Shown here one piece after another: positions 23,958 through 32,376 of a DNA stretch of 45,724 nt. The translations under genes and the position numbers were made by a program. The notes beneath the pieces were generated by a model that was not told the origin of the DNA, did no database searches, and worked only from the letters and a program-made list of their open reading frames with translations. Origin of the DNA: SAR324 cluster bacterium REDSEA-S27_B3 (GTDB taxonomy: Bacteria > SAR324 > NAC60-12); contig LUQO01000028.1 in NCBI GenBank assembly GCA_001627865.1, positions 1 through 45,724 of the forward strand, written 5' to 3'. Numbering within the stretch: position 1 is the stretch's first letter; each line of letters opens with the position of its first letter.

Positions 23958-25736
23958 ATGTTTTTGCCATTTTTACCAATGATTGCTGCTTCGGTAAGTT
24001 TAACTTTGCTTTCCGGAGTGCTGTATCGTCCCCAGTCATGGCTGAACATACCTCTTTGGCTAATGCTGCCGACAATTCTGGTTTTAAGTGTCATACTTGC
24101 CCAAATGCCGCAGAAATTCAGGATTTTTAGCCGAGTCAAACAGGCACCACTTCCAGAATATCAAAGTCATTCCTCCGCAAAACTCACCCAACCAAGAATC
24201 ATAATTTTGTTTGTCTGGCTTGCGATTGTCTATGGTGAGCATTTGGATTTGCGTTTAGTGGATTTGTTTGAAAATTCTGCTGAGGCTAAAACATTCAGTT
24301 TAGCAATTTTACTGTTGGTTTACTGGATTGCAGATGCAATAGTATCAGTTCCGGTTTACCAGTGGAATACTCCGGGAATAATAGAAAAGTTCAGCAGATC
24401 GGCCCTGCACTTGCGATTGCAATTGCCGGTTCTGTCGTTAATATTCATTCAATATGTCTGGATATGGACTATAAACCTTGTACTTCCAGCTTTTCCTTCA
24501 AACTGGAGCCTAATTTTTGAACTATTATCAAGTTTAATTCTGATTGTACTGCTGGCTCCTGTTGTGTTTGTAAAGAGCTGGGGAGCGCAAGCAATTGATA
24601 AAGATAAAGTCTATGAAGAAATCCGAACTGAACTGGATGAATTCCGAACGCCGGTTGCCGGAATTTTATTATGGCCGGATACTATAATGCCTCATTCAAC
24701 TGCTGGTGTGATTGGTCTCTTGCGTGGATTCCGCTATCTTCTTATCAGTCCGAAACTGCTCAGATCGTTGTCAGCAGTTGAACTCCGAGCTGTGACCGCC
24801 CACGAAGCAGGACACATCAGGAGGCATCATCTGTTTTATTATCTGCTTGCATTCATATGTTTATTGGAGTTAATTGCTTTGGCAGGAAGCGTCAACTTAT
24901 TGCTTGCCTGGACAGGTATTTATCAAGTTTCGGGAATGTTGATGGTAACAGTAGCAATTATCAGTATCTTGTTGTTCGTTCGTTTTGGCATTGGCTTTCT
25001 CAGTCAAAATTTTGAACGCCAGGCAGATTGTCACGCCTTTGAGCGCTACGGCATCACACCCATCACGACAGCTCTGTTGAAAGTTTCATGGCTGAATGGA
25101 ATAAATCCGGAACAGGACAACTGGCATCATTATGGAGTAAGGCAGCGTATTGAATTTTTATCAAATTGCTTAAAAAATACGGAATTGCTGCAAAAGCATC
25201 ATCAACGTGTGTTCCGTATTAAGATGGGGTGCGCATTACTGGCCTTAGGATTGCTTGGGGCAAATTTTATACTCAGTTCTGACGCAATGCAGACAAAGGT
25301 ACTTGCCTGGAAATTGGAGCAGACATTTGATAATTGGCAATTGAAAGATGCGCCCTTACTGACTAAAATGGGGGACCTGTTTTATTTTCAGGATCAAAAA
25401 GATAAAGCAGAAATTTGGTATCGACGCGCACTGGAACTTAATCCGGAAGAACCACGCACTTTGAACAACCTTGCCTGGCTTTTAACTGAAACACACAACA
25501 ATGATCAGATACGTCTGAAAGAGAGTATGGTGCTTGCCCAAAAAGCATTGGCCGGAAAACAGGCGGCTTTTATTTGGGACACACTGGCAGAAGCATATAT
25601 GAAGAACGGTTACTATGAGGATGCGGCTGATGCCGCACTAAATGCTCTCAAAAGTGCTGAAGAAGGTAAAGGAACTAGTGTCGAAGCAGGCCTTGACTAC
25701 TATAAGAAAAGATTTAAACAAATGGCAGGTGAGTAA
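23958..25736 (+). CDS. M48 family membrane zinc protease with C-terminal TPR
   Basis: A 592-residue protein. About six hydrophobic segments precede and surround an M48 peptidase domain. The zinc-binding HEAGH is at residues 282-286 (VTAHEAGHIRRHH), and the third ligand lies in NFERQADCHAFERYG. Related enzymes are CAAX prenyl protease- or HtpX/BepA-like membrane proteases. After a further membrane helix (residues about 425-440), about 150 residues form TPR repeats (LNNLAWLLTETHNN, IWDTLAEAYMKNGYYEDAADAAL), likely a substrate- or partner-binding tail. The start is supported by AGGAG, about five bases upstream of the ATG. It is probably involved in envelope protein quality control, an inference from family. 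Confidence 0.88.
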   Translation: MFLPFLPMIAASVSLTLLSGVLYRPQSWLNIPLWLMLPTILVLSVILAQMPQKFRIFSRVKQAPLPEYQSHSSAKLTQPRIIILFVWLAIVYGEHLDLRLVDLFENSAEAKTFSLAILLLVYWIADAIVSVPVYQWNTPGIIEKFSRSALHLRLQLPVLSLIFIQYVWIWTINLVLPAFPSNWSLIFELLSSLILIVLLAPVVFVKSWGAQAIDKDKVYEEIRTELDEFRTPVAGILLWPDTIMPHSTAGVIGLLRGFRYLLISPKLLRSLSAVELRAVTAHEAGHIRRHHLFYYLLAFICLLELIALAGSVNLLLAWTGIYQVSGMLMVTVAIISILLFVRFGIGFLSQNFERQADCHAFERYGITPITTALLKVSWLNGINPEQDNWHHYGVRQRIEFLSNCLKNTELLQKHHQRVFRIKMGCALLALGLLGANFILSSDAMQTKVLAWKLEQTFDNWQLKDAPLLTKMGDLFYFQDQKDKAEIWYRRALELNPEEPRTLNNLAWLLTETHNNDQIRLKESMVLAQKALAGKQAAFIWDTLAEAYMKNGYYEDAADAALNALKSAEEGKGTSVEAGLDYYKKRFKQMAGE

Positions 25737-25775
25737 AGATGTTTCACTGACAACTCACCAATAAAATGCCATTTG
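25719..25775. terminator. Interrupted palindrome spanning the M48 stop codon, possible bidirectional terminator
   Basis: CAAATGGCA-GGTGAG (25719-25733) pairs with CTCACC (25754-25759) and TGCCATTTG (25767-25775), leaving a seven-base bulge and a 20-base loop. It lies just between the convergent M48 and antiporter-like genes. T-runs are absent, so a terminator role is tentative. Confidence 0.35.
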
Positions 25776-25789
25776 TTTAGATTAAATTA

Positions 25790-27436
25790 CTATAACACCA
25801 TGAAACAAATTCCCATGATGATTGTGGGAATTAGAGCGCCCGCTAACAATAAGCCAGGATTTACACCATGTGTGAAGAATCTGCCTAGAATAGACTGTCC
25901 TGCTGGATTAGGTGCATTGGCAATAACGGTAAGACCACCTCCGGTAACTGCACCTGCTACAACCGCGTATTTAGAGGCTTCAGCTAAGTTAGGTACCAGT
26001 GTGGCCAGATAAGTAATTGCAGCATTGTCGTTGAAAGCCGTGAGTATAGTTGCAGTAAGCATTAATGGTAATTCCGAGAGTGAACCAAGTACAGGTGCAA
26101 TCCACCAACCCTGCAATCCACCATGAGTTATCAGCCCCGCCAGAAAAAATCCAACTAGAATTGGACTCTTGAATTCCACCTTATTCTGATGAGTACCTGT
26201 AAGGATCATGAATCCAAGAAAAAATAACATTCCTCCAATAAACAAGGCAGGATAGTGTGCATTGAAAACTGTCCATGCCAGGAAAAGGAGATGTACCACT
26301 GTAACTCCCCAGGGGATTGGTGTTTCCCTTTCTGCCCACATTGCCTCAAATTCTTCGTGGCTCATCTGCCTGGGTTTGAGCTTTGGTTCTTCCGGAGTAG
26401 CAAGGGTTCCATTTGACTCTGCTGCTTCCTTACCCATTCTGGCAAACTGACCTCGAAAGACCATGAAATAAAGTATGTTTGCGATAATAATCCCAAGTGC
26501 GGCTTTCCAGCCGAAATTGGCTGCCATAAAACCCATGCCCCAATCCCATGGTGCTGCAACCATCAGAACAGGCGGAGCAGCAAAATGTGTCAAAGTTCCT
26601 CCTACAGAAATGTTTACAAAAAGCAGTCCTATCGTTGCATAAGCAAACCCAGTGGAAGGTTTGTGCTTGTAAAACTGGTTGGCCAGTAAGAGGGCTGCTA
26701 TGGTTATTGCCGCGGGCTCTGTTATGAACGACCCCAGCAGAGGTGCAATTGTCAGTATTGAAAACCACCATGCAGCAGGGCTATGACCACCCAAACCTGC
26801 TGCAAGACCGAGCAACTGTTCTGCAATCTTAACTACCGGTCTTGTTGAGGCGATGGCCATGATTACAACCACAAACATTGGCTCTATGTATACTCGATCA
26901 TAAACAATGTAATTCTTAAAAGTGGACCAGTCAAAATAACCGATCATGAAGGTCATCAGAACAATTACCCACAGTCCGAAAATAACCTCTACCTCACCAA
27001 GAAAGTGAAACAGTTCTGCCTTGAAAGGGATATCGTGTTTGATCTCTTCATCTGAAGCTCCTGCTTCTTTCATGCGCTCATCATGCTCTTCATGAATCTC
27101 GTGTGCATAAGCAGTCAGCTTATTGGCCATAAAGGTGTGAATGATTGCAAGAAGAAATATTAGAGATGCAATCAGATTAAATGGGTTTGCACTGATTCGA
27201 TGGCTGAGTAGCTCGCCCATATTGGCTCCTTCAGGATCCTTAAAGTCTTCAATTCCCTGAACGCGGTCACAACCGTCTTTCAAAAATTCTGAGGAGCCTG
27301 GGTCCTCAGAATAACAGCTTAAAGGTACAGGAAAAGGAGGGGCATCATTATTTCCACCTCCTGCTGCTGCGTAGATGCTTAAACTTATCAGTGCTAATAT
27401 GGCAGCGAGAGCATACCATTTAATTAATCGAGACAT
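25790..27436 (-). CDS. Putative Na+/H+ antiporter, copy 1
   Basis: A 548-residue multi-membrane protein similar to the putative Na+/H+ antiporter family (Na_H_antiport_3, related to NhaD-type IT superfamily carriers). I count about eleven or twelve membrane segments. Conserved stretches include FITEPAAITIAALLLANQF, GGTLTHFAAPPVLMVAAPW, GLQGWWIAPVLGSL and TAFNDNAAITYLATLVP, all with polar or acidic residues inside helices, as expected for ion transport. The N-terminus looks like a signal-anchor, and an acidic periplasmic linker with two cysteines (CYSEDPG, KDGCDRV) follows. The ATG at 27436 is chosen because AGGAGA lies ten bases upstream (complement of 27443-27448). Its neighbour is a clear paralogue in the same orientation. 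Ion specificity is inferred from the family. Confidence 0.85.
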   Translation of the reverse strand: MSRLIKWYALAAILALISLSIYAAAGGGNNDAPPFPVPLSCYSEDPGSSEFLKDGCDRVQGIEDFKDPEGANMGELLSHRISANPFNLIASLIFLLAIIHTFMANKLTAYAHEIHEEHDERMKEAGASDEEIKHDIPFKAELFHFLGEVEVIFGLWVIVLMTFMIGYFDWSTFKNYIVYDRVYIEPMFVVVIMAIASTRPVVKIAEQLLGLAAGLGGHSPAAWWFSILTIAPLLGSFITEPAAITIAALLLANQFYKHKPSTGFAYATIGLLFVNISVGGTLTHFAAPPVLMVAAPWDWGMGFMAANFGWKAALGIIIANILYFMVFRGQFARMGKEAAESNGTLATPEEPKLKPRQMSHEEFEAMWAERETPIPWGVTVVHLLFLAWTVFNAHYPALFIGGMLFFLGFMILTGTHQNKVEFKSPILVGFFLAGLITHGGLQGWWIAPVLGSLSELPLMLTATILTAFNDNAAITYLATLVPNLAEASKYAVVAGAVTGGGLTVIANAPNPAGQSILGRFFTHGVNPGLLLAGALIPTIIMGICFMVL

Positions 27437-27496
27437 AATTTTTCTCCTATTAGGGGTGAAATTAATTTTCCAATCTTGTTGAGTATGCAAATACCT

Positions 27497-27524
27497 TTTA
27501 TAACATGTTAACTTTGATGGTCAC
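27497..27524 (-). promoter_or_regulatory. Candidate promoter of antiporter copy 1
   Basis: On the minus strand, GTGACC (complement of 27519-27524) is followed after 16 bases by TATAAA (complement of 27497-27502). Four and five matches to the consensus hexamers are seen. The predicted start of transcription is about 50 bases before the ATG. The -35 lies inside the arm of the large palindrome, so a palindrome-binding protein would compete with or assist polymerase. Confidence 0.45.
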
Positions 27525-27565
27525 GTAAAAACTATTTTTGACAAATAGTTTTTACGTGACCATCA
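27515..27565. repeat. Large perfect inverted repeat, 23-bp arms with 5-base centre
   Basis: Positions 27515-27537 are the exact reverse complement of 27543-27565, with TTGAC between. The arms contain GGTCACGTAAAAACTATTT and its complement. No T-run follows on either strand, which argues against a simple terminator. It overlaps the predicted -35 of the antiporter copy 1 promoter. It could be an operator, a transcript-folding element, or a mobile palindromic element; only genome-wide copies could tell. Confidence 0.75.
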
Positions 27566-27608
27566 CTATTAAATAATAAAAATTATATTTTGATCTGATC
27601 ATCTGGCA

Positions 27609-27636
27609 ATAGTGTAATTTTTTTTACTTACACTAT
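27609..27636. repeat. Nine-base inverted repeat ATAGTGTAA-N10-TTACACTAT
   Basis: Perfect arms at 27609-27617 and 27628-27636 lie about 45 bases from the large palindrome. The half-site overlaps in sequence with the ATAGTGTTTAC box at 27685-27695, suggesting a shared regulatory motif. The centre is T-rich. It also lies downstream of the copy 2 gene and could take part in its transcript end. Confidence 0.5.
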
Positions 27637-27680
27637 CACTTTCTTTAGCATTTTATGCAATTTAGGAGCAATTTCTTAAC

Positions 27681-27695
27681 ACAAATAGTGTTTAC
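27681..27695 (+). promoter_or_regulatory. Repeated box ACAAATAGTGTTTAC
   Basis: This 15-mer differs at one base from ACAAATAGTTTTTAC at 27541-27555, which forms part of the large palindrome. Two near-identical boxes 140 bases apart in the same spacer suggest a DNA-binding site rather than chance, although AT-richness raises the background. Confidence 0.4.
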
Positions 27696-27804
27696 AGGAA
27701 AATATATTAAATTACAACAACAATATGAAAGAACTAATAATTTAAATTTTATATTAAGAAATTAACTATATGATTCATTTTACAAAAAAAGGGATAAATC
27801 GGAA

Positions 27805-29409
27805 TCACTTTGAAGCTTCTAATGCAATTGTTTTTGCCTTTTGCGGATCTTGAACATCCTGCGGAATAGCCATATAGCAAAACCCCATAATGATCGTGGG
27901 AATAATTGCTCCCAATGCCAGCTTTGCGGGGCTCACACCACCGTGAAAAAACTTTGACAGAATTGACTGACCTGCCGGATTTGGCGCATTTGCGATTACA
28001 GTTAGACCGCCACCTGTTACAGCTCCGGCAACAACAGCATATTTGGCAGAAATGGAAAAGTCCGGTACTAAGGTACTTAAATACGTTATTGCCGCGTTGT
28101 CATTGAATGCTGTTAGTACAGTTGCCGCAAGCATCAACGGCACGTCCCCAAGGGAACCTAAAACCGGAGCAATCCACCATCCCTGCAATCCTCCATGAGT
28201 AACTAAACCAGCCAGGAAAAAACCGACCAGCATGGGTGATTTCAGGTTAATATAGCTCTGATGTGCTTTGGTTGCGATAGCAAAACCAAGGAAAAACATG
28301 AATCCGCCAATGAACAACGGAGGATAATGTGCGTTTACAACAGTCCAGGTCATGAAAAAAATGTGTGCGATAGTAATCCATGCAGGCACAGAATCTTCAT
28401 TATTGTCCAAATCATTTTTTAACTTTGTATCAACATCTGTTGTATCAGCAAGCTGAGAAAATTCTGCTTTAAATACTAAATAATAAATGGTGTTTGAAAT
28501 TAATATACCCAATAATGCTTTCCAACCGAAATTAATGGCCATGAAGGGGAATGTCCAGCCCCACGGTGCTGCTACCATTAGTACAGGCGGAGCAGCAAAA
28601 TGGGTGAATGTTCCTCCCACAGAAACATTTACAAAGAGAATCCCGATAGTTGCGTATGCGAGTTTGCTGGAAGGTTTTAGTCGATAGAACTGCTCTGCAA
28701 GCAGCATTGCGCTAATAGTCATTGCTGCAGGCTCGGTAATAAATGAACCTAACAAGGGAGCAATTGTAAGAATCGATAACCACCACGCTCCCGGAGAGTG
28801 TTTCCCGATTGAGGCAATTTTCCCCAGGATTTGTCTGGCTAACTGCATTATCGGACGTGTGGATGCTAATGCCATTATCACCACCACAAACATAGGCTCT
28901 GTGTAATTAACCTTGTAGGCGATGTAATTTTTGAAAGTTGTCCAATCATAAAACGAAACCGTAACTGCAGCCAGTACAAGAACCCATATCCCGAAAATAG
29001 CTTCAACCTCACCAAAGAAATGCAGCATTTCAGCTGAGACAGGAGGATTACGTTCTATTTCAACTTCCGATTTGCCTTTTTCTCTCATTTTCTCAACGTG
29101 GGCGTGCTCCAGTTTTTTTGCCAATGCAGTGATTTTTCCTGCCACAAAAGTATGTAAAATGGCACAGAGAAAAGTGAGAGACGCCCACAGATTAAATGGT
29201 ACTTGCTCAATACGGTGTGACAATACTACCATCAAGCCTTCATTGTTGATGACCTCATCATCACCATACAAATCCAGTGGTGTGGGGAATTGAGGAGAGT
29301 CCCCGCTGCTTACACTCGCATAAGCAAGTGCAGCAAAACCTGTGAAGGCTATTACACCTGTTAAATATTTTCGAATAAAACTCATTGAGCAGGCACTTTT
29401 GTAGTTCAT
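27805..29409 (-). CDS. Putative Na+/H+ antiporter, copy 2
   Basis: A 534-residue paralogue of the gene at 25790-27436, in the same orientation. The two share long near-identical segments: FVVVIMA-ASTRP, APLLGSFITEPAA, GGTFTHFAAPPVLMVAAPW, HGGLQGWWIAPVLGSL, TAFNDNAAITYL and AVVAGAVTGGGLTVIANAP. They differ in the N-terminal periplasmic linker and in the hydrophilic loop near residues 330-355, so they are diverged duplicates rather than recent copies. An ATG at codon 9 (29385, MSFIRKYLTG) is an alternative start; neither has a good ribosome binding site. Together they may serve different ionic or pH conditions, or form a hetero-oligomer; both are inference. Confidence 0.85.
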   Translation of the reverse strand: MNYKSACSMSFIRKYLTGVIAFTGFAALAYASVSSGDSPQFPTPLDLYGDDEVINNEGLMVVLSHRIEQVPFNLWASLTFLCAILHTFVAGKITALAKKLEHAHVEKMREKGKSEVEIERNPPVSAEMLHFFGEVEAIFGIWVLVLAAVTVSFYDWTTFKNYIAYKVNYTEPMFVVVIMALASTRPIMQLARQILGKIASIGKHSPGAWWLSILTIAPLLGSFITEPAAMTISAMLLAEQFYRLKPSSKLAYATIGILFVNVSVGGTFTHFAAPPVLMVAAPWGWTFPFMAINFGWKALLGILISNTIYYLVFKAEFSQLADTTDVDTKLKNDLDNNEDSVPAWITIAHIFFMTWTVVNAHYPPLFIGGFMFFLGFAIATKAHQSYINLKSPMLVGFFLAGLVTHGGLQGWWIAPVLGSLGDVPLMLAATVLTAFNDNAAITYLSTLVPDFSISAKYAVVAGAVTGGGLTVIANAPNPAGQSILSKFFHGGVSPAKLALGAIIPTIIMGFCYMAIPQDVQDPQKAKTIALEASK

Positions 29410-29527
29410 GTATGTTTAGATTGCCTAATAAACTATTAGATTTTTTGAAAATGTCAAAGCCGACAGGTTACAAGAGCAAAAAAAGCCGCTTAATTGACGT
29501 GATTTTATTTGATATTTCTGGGATAAT

Positions 29528-30502
29528 ATGCCACCAGTTTCAGATATTATTTCACGTGTTTCAGTAAATATGGCCAAATTAAGAAAGCAAAAAAAATCAG
29601 GAATGCTGAAGCGCCAGCAGCAAAAGCGTCATAACAAAATGGTCCGGAGACGCAAGGCAATGCCTAAGCGAAAACCGCAGCAGCAAAATTCTTCACAACT
29701 GGAGCAGCTTTTAAGTGTCTTGCCAACATTAGCATTTGAGCCTGAACTGATTGATTTGAAAATGGACACCGGTAAACTAAGTGAATTGTTGGAGAGTGAA
29801 CAAACAGAAGTAGATATGCTGCTGGCATTAATGTCTGAAGAATTTATTTCTGAGATTGACCAAAAACTGGCAATGCTGGAGGTAGCTCATTCCGAGACAT
29901 CAGTAAAATCTTTGCTGGCAAAAGCAACACGGCATCAAATTGCAGAAAGTAACGACAAGATAACACACCTTTCAAATCCGTTACTGGTTGCTGTATTCCT
30001 CAAAACACGCTCTGCAGTAGAAGGCCATCAACTGGACCTTGACAGCTTGCCCTCGGCAATTAAAGAATTTGAGAAACGGAATCATGATTACATTCAGAAT
30101 TTAACTGAACAAACTCAGACAGCTGAAAAAGACGAACTAAAAACAACAGCAGAGGAAGATCTGCAGGCAGATGAGGAAGAGGAACCAAGAGTACCATCGA
30201 TTGAAGAAGATGTTTACAAAAAATTTATTGAACTTGTTCCTGCCGAAAAACAGGAGCGGATTGAAGAAGATTTAGATGTCTTTCTGACTGATTTCCAGCC
30301 TCCACATGTTAGTGAATGGGATCTTAGTATGATCAAACATTTTCTTGAGAAATGGTTCGTAGAGAATGCGAATCCTTTTCAGGAAGATCTGGACAGTATG
30401 AGGGAATCATTATTGAAGCTGTTTCAGTTTCTTGATGAAGAGAAGCTGCTGACAAATAATTTTTTGGAGCAGGTGCCAGCTTATTTACAAAAACCAAAGT
30501 AA
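29528..30502 (+). CDS. Unknown cytoplasmic protein with basic N-terminus and acidic linker
   Basis: A 324-residue protein that I do not recognise. The first 55 residues are extremely basic (LRKQKKSGMLKRQQQKRHNK and RRRKAMPKRKPQQQ), which suggests nucleic-acid or ribosome binding. A helical segment (residues about 55-185) follows, then a strongly acidic, low-complexity linker (about 190-230, with EEDLQADEEEEP), and a second helical segment rich in aromatic and acidic residues (about 245-320). There is no membrane segment or signal peptide. A second ATG at 29570 (MAKLRKQKKSG) is an alternative start. It precedes the NtrC-class regulator gene by 66 bases on the same strand. Confidence 0.65.
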   Translation: MPPVSDIISRVSVNMAKLRKQKKSGMLKRQQQKRHNKMVRRRKAMPKRKPQQQNSSQLEQLLSVLPTLAFEPELIDLKMDTGKLSELLESEQTEVDMLLALMSEEFISEIDQKLAMLEVAHSETSVKSLLAKATRHQIAESNDKITHLSNPLLVAVFLKTRSAVEGHQLDLDSLPSAIKEFEKRNHDYIQNLTEQTQTAEKDELKTTAEEDLQADEEEEPRVPSIEEDVYKKFIELVPAEKQERIEEDLDVFLTDFQPPHVSEWDLSMIKHFLEKWFVENANPFQEDLDSMRESLLKLFQFLDEEKLLTNNFLEQVPAYLQKPK

Positions 30503-30568
30503 CCGTTCACACTTAGAATAATTTGGTTTCCTGCTGAGAATTCAATGTTGCGGTGAATTAAAATAGAA

Positions 30569-32017
30569 ATGTCCAAACGACCTGAAAATAAGCACAGCAA
30601 GGAACAAACTCAAATATTGGTCCTGGACGACGAACCCAGCATCCGCTGGGTTATGGAACGTACCCTTACACAAGCAGGTTATGTTCCTCATCTGGCAGCA
30701 GATGCACCTGAGGCAGGCCAACTGCTTAAAAACCATTCTATCCGTCTTGCGTTTGTTGATATAAATCTTCCCGGACAAGACGGTCTTTCGTTCACTCGTG
30801 AAATACTGAAAAAGTATCCTTCGCTGCTTACAATTGTGATGACAGGTGAAAGTACGATGTACAATACGGTTGAAGCAATGAAATCAGGTGTATTCGATTA
30901 CTTGTCCAAGCCCTTCAATATCGAGGAGATTGAAGAACTTGTAAACCGTGCTCTACGGGTTCCTGTAAACATCAATTCTGCTGCAGGATTGAAATCCAGA
31001 AAACCGGCAGAAGATTTGCTTACAGGTCAAAGCAAATCAATGCGTGAGCTTTATAAATCCATAGGACGTGTTGCGGCTACAGACTTGACAGTGCTCATAC
31101 AAGGCGAAAGCGGTACTGGAAAGGAATTGATTGCCCGTTCTATACACCGCCACTCTTTGCGCTCCAGTAATCCCTTTGTAGCAATTAATTGTGCGGCTAT
31201 TCCTTCGGAGTTGATGGAATCTGAATTATTTGGTCACGAAAAAGGCGCTTTTACTGGTGCAACAGAACGCAAGCATGGTAAACTGGAACTTGCCAGTCAG
31301 GGGACGTTGTTTTTGGACGAAATCGGCGATATGCCCATGAGGCTCCAAAGCAAGTTGTTGAGGGTCTTACAGGAAAAACAATTTGAACGGCTTGGTGGAC
31401 ATAAACTGATAACAACTGATATGCGGGTAATTGCTGCCACTCACCAGAACCTGCAAAATTTAATTCATAAGTCAAAGTTCCGGACAGACCTTTATTACAG
31501 GCTGAATGTATTTCCTGTAAACATTGCTCCATTGCGTGAACGCAGGGATGATATCCCGGTTTTAGTGGAGCATTTTTTACAAAAGGGCAATAAAGAAATG
31601 GCAGTAGGCCGCAAAGAAGTTGAGCCTGAAGCGATGCGGGAGTTAACTCGATATGACTGGCCGGGCAATGTCAGAGAATTAGAAAACACAGTCAAGAGCT
31701 TGATGATCACAAATGTTACCGGCATTATTACACGGGAATCTTTACCTAAAAACTTTTTCAAATCCGGGAATAAAGTGGACCTGGATGAAAGTCTGGAAGA
31801 GATTATGTCCAGGAAACTGGATTATTTTGTTCGAAATGCTATCGAATCAAACAGTAATTCACTGATGTCAGAAGTAATTCCCAAGGTTGAACGTCCGCTG
31901 CTTAAAATACTGCTTCAGCAAACAAACTGGAATCAGCAAAAAACGGCTAGAATTTTAGGAATAAACCGTAACACCTTACGTAAGAAAATCGAAACATTGG
32001 GCCTCAAAAACCAATAA
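30569..32017 (+). CDS. Sigma-54-dependent response regulator (NtrC class)
   Basis: A 482-residue three-domain activator. The receiver has acidic pocket VLDDE (D20, D21), phosphoacceptor D64 in FVDINLPG, TGEST and LSKPF. The AAA+ domain has GESGTGKELIARSIH, the sigma-54 contact loop GAFTGA in LFGHEKGAFTGATERKHG, Walker B GTLFLDEIGDM, and arginine finger region YRLNVFPVNIAPLRER. A Fis-type helix-turn-helix ends it (WNQQKTARILGINRNTLRKKIETLGL). All key residues are present, so it should activate transcription from -24/-12 promoters after phosphorylation. It resembles NtrC, but no histidine kinase or glnA is adjacent, so the regulon is unknown. hisE begins four bases after its stop. Confidence 0.94.
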   Translation: MSKRPENKHSKEQTQILVLDDEPSIRWVMERTLTQAGYVPHLAADAPEAGQLLKNHSIRLAFVDINLPGQDGLSFTREILKKYPSLLTIVMTGESTMYNTVEAMKSGVFDYLSKPFNIEEIEELVNRALRVPVNINSAAGLKSRKPAEDLLTGQSKSMRELYKSIGRVAATDLTVLIQGESGTGKELIARSIHRHSLRSSNPFVAINCAAIPSELMESELFGHEKGAFTGATERKHGKLELASQGTLFLDEIGDMPMRLQSKLLRVLQEKQFERLGGHKLITTDMRVIAATHQNLQNLIHKSKFRTDLYYRLNVFPVNIAPLRERRDDIPVLVEHFLQKGNKEMAVGRKEVEPEAMRELTRYDWPGNVRELENTVKSLMITNVTGIITRESLPKNFFKSGNKVDLDESLEEIMSRKLDYFVRNAIESNSNSLMSEVIPKVERPLLKILLQQTNWNQQKTARILGINRNTLRKKIETLGLKNQ

Positions 32018-32021
32018 CTAA

Positions 32022-32348
32022 ATGACAACTCAGCTTCCAGCAAATACATTTGATCGTGTTTATGATGTGATTCTTGAACGCAAGCAAAGTTCTCCGGAAA
32101 CGTCATATGTTGCATACTTGATGGACAATGGCACGGATTTGATTTTGAAAAAAATCTGTGAAGAATCTGCAGAAGTCGTGATTGCCGCGAAAAATGAAAA
32201 CCGGAAGGAGCAAATACACGAAATTGCAGATCTCTGGTTTCACCTGCTTGTACTGATGGGACACCAGGAGATAACTTTAACGGATATTTCGATGGAACTG
32301 GAAAGACGTTTTGATCAATCAGGTTTAGAAGAAAAAGCAAATCGCTAA
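32022..32348 (+). CDS. hisE: Phosphoribosyl-ATP pyrophosphatase
   Basis: A 108-residue stand-alone HisE, which hydrolyses phosphoribosyl-ATP to phosphoribosyl-AMP and pyrophosphate in the second step of histidine synthesis. The family motif is clear: ILKKICEESAEVVIAAKNENR with the E-E-x-A-E magnesium-binding pattern, then HEIADLWFHLLVLM. It is not fused to HisI, as is common outside enterobacteria. It starts four bases after the regulator gene, and the next gene follows after 28 bases, so it is part of a tight run. No other his genes are in the window. Cytoplasmic. Confidence 0.95.
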   Translation: MTTQLPANTFDRVYDVILERKQSSPETSYVAYLMDNGTDLILKKICEESAEVVIAAKNENRKEQIHEIADLWFHLLVLMGHQEITLTDISMELERRFDQSGLEEKANR

Positions 32349-32376
32349 ACAATCAACAATAAAAACACAAACAGCA

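Larger units (their letters stand above)
27437..27804. other. Palindrome-rich spacer between the two antiporter genes
   Basis: This 368-base, very AT-rich stretch contains no coding frame but several symmetrical elements. A long palindrome (27515-27565), a shorter inverted repeat (27609-27636) and an extra copy of ACAAATAGTGTTTAC (27681-27695) are listed separately. It carries the promoter of the downstream antiporter gene and the transcript end of the upstream one. Confidence 0.6.
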
